Positions 60,889 through 64,000 of a DNA stretch of 64,000 nucleotides are shown piece by piece. The DNA is from Candidatus Absconditabacterales bacterium (GTDB lineage: Bacteria; Patescibacteriota; Gracilibacteria; Absconditabacterales; Absconditicoccaceae), in assembly GCA_937923605.1 (NCBI GenBank), contig CALDTY010000010.1:1-64000 (forward strand), given 5' to 3'. How positions within the stretch are numbered: position 1 is the first letter of the stretch; each line of letters begins with the position of its first letter. The notes under the pieces were generated by a model, which was not told the DNA's origin, did not search any database, and saw only the letters and a list, made by a program, of their open reading frames with translations. Made by a program: the position numbers and the translations under genes.

Positions 60889-60927
60889 TAAAAAAAAGAG
60901 ACCTACATTGTAGGGCTCTTTCTTTTT
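60889..60927. terminator. Bidirectional intrinsic terminator
   Basis: AAAGAGACCTAC / GTAGGGCTCTTT stem around ATT, flanked by an A-run and a T-run, between the convergent genes ending at 60834 and 60954. Works for both. Confidence 0.85.
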
Positions 60928-60953
60928 AGAATCATAATATGTATGACGTAAGT

Positions 60954-61577
60954 TTATAGACTTTCAGATCAAAATATATCATCTAATATATTCATAAGTC
61001 CTTCAGCTCAATCTAGGTTTATTACATCTTTGTTTGTTATTTGTTGTGATGCTATATAGAACCAAGTTCACATTTTTTGTCTTGTTATATTGGTTGTATT
61101 TACTCATTGTAGTGATTCACCTTGAATAATTCCTAATTCTTGACCAGCTTCATAGTAATATTGTCGCCAGTAAGGACCAGTTTCATCTAAGAATCCATAG
61201 AGAGATCTAACAATGATAGTAATTGCTTGAGCTTCTGTAATAAGGTTGTTTGGCATATATCTACCTTGTGATCATTTTATGAGACCATAAGCACATGCTT
61301 CAGCAATATGTGGAATAAGTGTATAATCATATCATTCAATATCTGAGAATTGACATTGAGTATAAGATTTACTAAGCCCTTCTAGTTGTGCATACTGATT
61401 AACAAATTTTGCAGCTTCACCTCTTGTAATAAGATCATTTGGTCTAAAGTCTCAGACAGTATCATATTTTGTAAGACCTTCTCCGTACATCCAATTTAGG
61501 ACTGTAGTGAATGATTGTCCAAATACAGTAGAACTGATAAGGATACCGCTACATAATAGAGCAACTAATTTTTTCAT
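60954..61577 (-). CDS. Small SLH-domain surface protein
   Basis: 207 residues. Signal peptide KKLVALLCSGILISSTVFG. The remainder is built of about three SLH-like units, visible as DFRPNDLITRGEAAKFVNQY, then CQFSDIEGYDYTLIPHI and ACAYGLIKGSQGRYMPNNL, and a third less exact unit near RQKMGTWFYIASQQ. SLH modules attach proteins to wall polymers. No other domain, so it may itself be a minimal S-layer anchoring or wall-binding protein. Seven of about 21 Gly codons are UGA. Confidence 0.8.
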
Positions 61578-61647
61578 TAACGTAAAGAATAAGTAAAAGA
61601 CAATGTATACTTTTTATTACTTTTTTGTTTTCTTGCAAGTAATTATT

Positions 61648-63030
61648 CTATTTTTTACTTGCTAAAGATGCATTTGCATGCTCAAAATAATACTCGTATA
61701 GAATTATACCAAATAACAACATAAATGGATATACTACCATTCTATCCACAAAACTATGTAATATCATTCAACATGCAGCTAATCAAATAAGTCAAAGTGA
61801 GCAAGAGAAGAGTAGGATTTCTCAGGAAATTTCTCATGAAGTATTAGACTTATATTGTATAGTACGATTGTTTAGCAAAAATGGGACAGATCAAATTAGG
61901 CAAAGTGATATAAAGAAAATAACCCATGGAATAAATCATACGGCACCATATTCAATATATATTTGTAAAAATTGATTTTCTGGATTAAATCATTGACTAT
62001 TGCTGTCCCAATGAGATCATGGTCATGCAGTTGCAGGTCACCATCATGTTAGAGGTTTTTCAATGCTCATTTGTATTCATTTTTGCAGCATTGCTATATG
62101 TCAGGTGTTTGAATATTCTCTTGCGAAGATTTGTTTTCGCCCGAAAAATCAAACTACTCATATAATAAACAGTAATGGCAATAATCATTTTATGAATAAG
62201 GATTTTAATTTTTTAATATTTTTTCCAGCTAAAAGTATACCAAGAATAATTAGTTCTATAACTCGAGCTCATCGTGCAGCTCTAGAGAAGGTAAGTAAAA
62301 TATTGACTCCATAGATTCATCGCCAAGCTCGAGTGTGTCTCACTCTTTTTTGATGTAAAAAGAGAAAATAGAATAGTGGAAAGAATGCTATAAGATAGAA
62401 TCCCCAAGTGGTAGGTCTCTCGAATAAGAATGAACTGCGAGGCAATCACTGATTAATATGAGTATAATACACAGCGGGAGCTTGTCCTCAGGCGCTTCAT
62501 TCAAAAAGAAAATTATTATATCCAAATAGTTTGAGAGTTCATGGCTTTATAAATACAACTACATATCGAATTAGAGCTCCAAGTAGACTCCATTTAAGCA
62601 CTTTTCAATATCGATGTACTAGATTAGTTCTAGATTGTTGGTCAATAAAATGACTACTATGAAATCAAATAAATAGAATAATAAATCATAAAAAATCATA
62701 TTTAAACGCGAGTGCATACACTCACCATGAAGATTGATGAATACTAAGATTTAAGTATATGGTTATTCAAATAGTCAGGGCCAATAGAAGTTTCATGAAG
62801 GTGATGAATGAATTTGGAAAAATAATTTTCCGCTGCTTATGAGTGAATATCAAAAGTAAGGTAAGTCCAAACAATCCAACTAGAAGCAACTCTTTCCAAA
62901 GCCACACAAATTTCATAAGTTCTCCGTCTAATCAAAAGGAGAAAGTAATGATATTAAACAGAAAAAATTGAAGAAGTAGTCATATGAAAAATATTTTGTA
63001 AATAACAGATATTGATTTATTGAAGTTCAT
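61648..63030 (-). CDS. O-antigen ligase-like polytopic membrane protein
   Basis: 460 residues with about 10-12 hydrophobic segments. The large outer loop between late segments shows the WaaL/Wzy signature region: GIQMSIEKPLTGWGPAT, then NPENQFLQIYIEYGAVGFI, which matches the 'P..G.G.g....H.....N..l......G..G' core. An Arg-rich piece (SRAARGARVIELI) before it fits the conserved Arg of ligases. Such proteins join or polymerise surface polysaccharide in the outer face of the inner membrane. No Wzx or glycosyltransferase gene is nearby. Confidence 0.8.
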
Positions 63031-63114
63031 GTGTAATGGTCATCAATTATAAATGTATGGTATATATAGTGAAGTATGTTCTCAGGTTAAGGGAATATAA
63101 ACAATGTATGTATA

Positions 63115-63150
63115 AAAAAAAGCTGCAGCGTTATGCTACAGCTTTATAAA
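63115..63150. terminator. Bidirectional intrinsic terminator
   Basis: AAAGCTGCAGC / GCTACAGCTTT stem (one mismatch) with a GTTAT loop and A/T runs on both sides. It ends the minus-strand gene that stops at 63157. Confidence 0.85.
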
Positions 63151-63156
63151 AAAATA

Positions 63157-63879
63157 TTAATAACGTCCACGTCGAACATGTTCGACCTTACAGTAACCAT
63201 CTCTTGTTGGTCTTATCTGTTTAATATAATCAATTCGTAGGTATTCAATGTTTCCATTACCAAATTTTATAACAATACATCTATTTCCATTTTTAATACC
63301 ATAACCCAGTACGGTCACATCACTAAATGCAACATCATATGATGGATGAGAAAAAGAACATGAGAATGTATATTTTTCTTTTTCTCTAGTAACTTGATTT
63401 TCTTCCACCTTTTTGATTAGTGAATCAAAGTTATTTATTTGACTAGAGTCACAAGTGAATTGATTATATTCATTTCTTGATGAATTAAATCCAAGTGTGA
63501 TGTTTAGTCTATCTCTAGTTAAATAATTTCCATATGCTTTTGCTTGAATAGTAACCCACTTATTTTTCATATTTTTTATATACTTCTTTGTAATGGGTTT
63601 TTGAAGAATTTTGTAATCAATGAGAAATCTTATTGCTTCATCATTCCAAAATTCGTTATTTTTAAATAGTTTTAAAATCCATTTGCCTTTAGGATAAATT
63701 GTATTTAACAGAGTTTCTTGCGATCCATCTTTTTCTTGAACTTTATTTTCGTCCAGTATGAGAGATGATGAAACTTTTACTCCTACTTTTTCTTTGCCAT
63801 CAATGATTCTAAGAAAGTACTTTTTCTTGTTCATTTTATCGCTGACAACGATTTCTTTTGCAATTTTTTCTTGTACCAT
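63157..63879 (-). CDS. Hypothetical protein, no UGA codons
   Basis: 240 residues, not recognised. Basic, with many Lys, likely beta-rich in its C-terminal half, where a segment reads SYDVAFSDVTVLGYGIKNGN followed by CIVIKFGNGN. The short C-terminal run ends in VRRGRY. No signal peptide or membrane span. None of its 13 Gly codons is UGA, whereas neighbours use UGA for about a third or more of Gly codons. It opens under the standard code as well. A recent arrival from a standard-code donor, or a mobile-element passenger, is possible. Confidence 0.7.
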   Translation of the reverse strand: MVQEKIAKEIVVSDKMNKKKYFLRIIDGKEKVGVKVSSSLILDENKVQEKDGSQETLLNTIYPKGKWILKLFKNNEFWNDEAIRFLIDYKILQKPITKKYIKNMKNKWVTIQAKAYGNYLTRDRLNITLGFNSSRNEYNQFTCDSSQINNFDSLIKKVEENQVTREKEKYTFSCSFSHPSYDVAFSDVTVLGYGIKNGNRCIVIKFGNGNIEYLRIDYIKQIRPTRDGYCKVEHVRRGRY

Positions 63880-63898
63880 GTGTTGATCATTTTTTTTG

Positions 63899-64000
63899 TT
63901 AAGTAAGATTTTCTATCCAGCTTGTTAGATATTCAACTGGATTCTCAAATGCGTTATATAATTCATCTCTTTTCACAAGATTTTTATGATAAGCAATTTG
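63899..64000 (-). CDS. Partial gene at window end (C-terminal 33 residues)
   Basis: Minus-strand reading frame open to the window edge, ending with TAA at 63899-63901. The visible C-terminus (HKNLVKRDELYNAFENPVEY followed by LTSWIENLT) is acidic and helical. No family recognised from so little. 20 bp before the start of the next minus-strand gene. Confidence 0.5.
   Translation of the reverse strand, partial: QIAYHKNLVKRDELYNAFENPVEYLTSWIENLT

Overview
This 64 kb window comes from a bacterium that reads UGA as glycine (NCBI translation table 25). That points to the candidate phyla Gracilibacteria or Absconditabacteria (SR1) of the Patescibacteria. UGA fills conserved glycine positions throughout: both ABC signature motifs, the MutS Walker A, and the RNase HII active-site loop. 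Every gene I could delimit ends in TAA or TAG. The DNA is AT-rich, gaps are short (none over 300 bp without a gene), and Shine-Dalgarno sequences are mostly absent. All gene boundaries below assume UGA = Gly. Under the standard code almost every gene breaks into fragments. I found no tRNA, rRNA, CRISPR array or insertion sequence.

1-12 kb: a TRM9-like methyltransferase overlaps a DEDD-type exonuclease (minus strand). Then come a two-gene ABC exporter and a membrane-anchored spermidine-synthase-like protein, several small proteins, a stand-alone 5'-3' exonuclease and a TrmB-type regulator. 12-24 kb: a lipoprotein, an alpha/beta hydrolase, an RNase HII-QueH fusion gene (with an apparent frameshift and a 70-bp duplication of its 3' end), a DUF1294 membrane protein, a membrane-anchored PKD protein, a clamp-loader delta'-like ATPase, an MFS transporter and a YaaA-family protein. 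24-29 kb: an RsuA-type pseudouridine synthase, an RlmL-type methyltransferase and mutS.

29-57 kb is the most remarkable part. A single uninterrupted 15.1-kb gene encodes a secreted protein of 5,028 residues. It has four acidic calcium-binding-type repeat arrays, an internal thioredoxin-like domain, FG-GAP-like repeats, a proline-rich segment and long Gly/Asp linkers. Four genes for unrecognised exported proteins follow on the same strand, then a calcineurin-type phosphoesterase and two large polytopic proteins resembling VirB6/TrbL of type IV secretion systems. The co-orientation and tight spacing suggest one programme for a surface and secretion apparatus. Known relatives live as epibionts or predators attached to other bacteria, so a role in host or prey contact is plausible, but this is inference.

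57-64 kb: TatD nuclease, a site-2 (RseP-type) protease, an SH3b-containing putative wall hydrolase, a secreted protein, an SLH-domain protein, an O-antigen-ligase-like membrane protein and a final hypothetical gene. Two genes here (60274-60834 and 63157-63879) contain no UGA codons at all, unlike their neighbours, which may mark recent acquisition.
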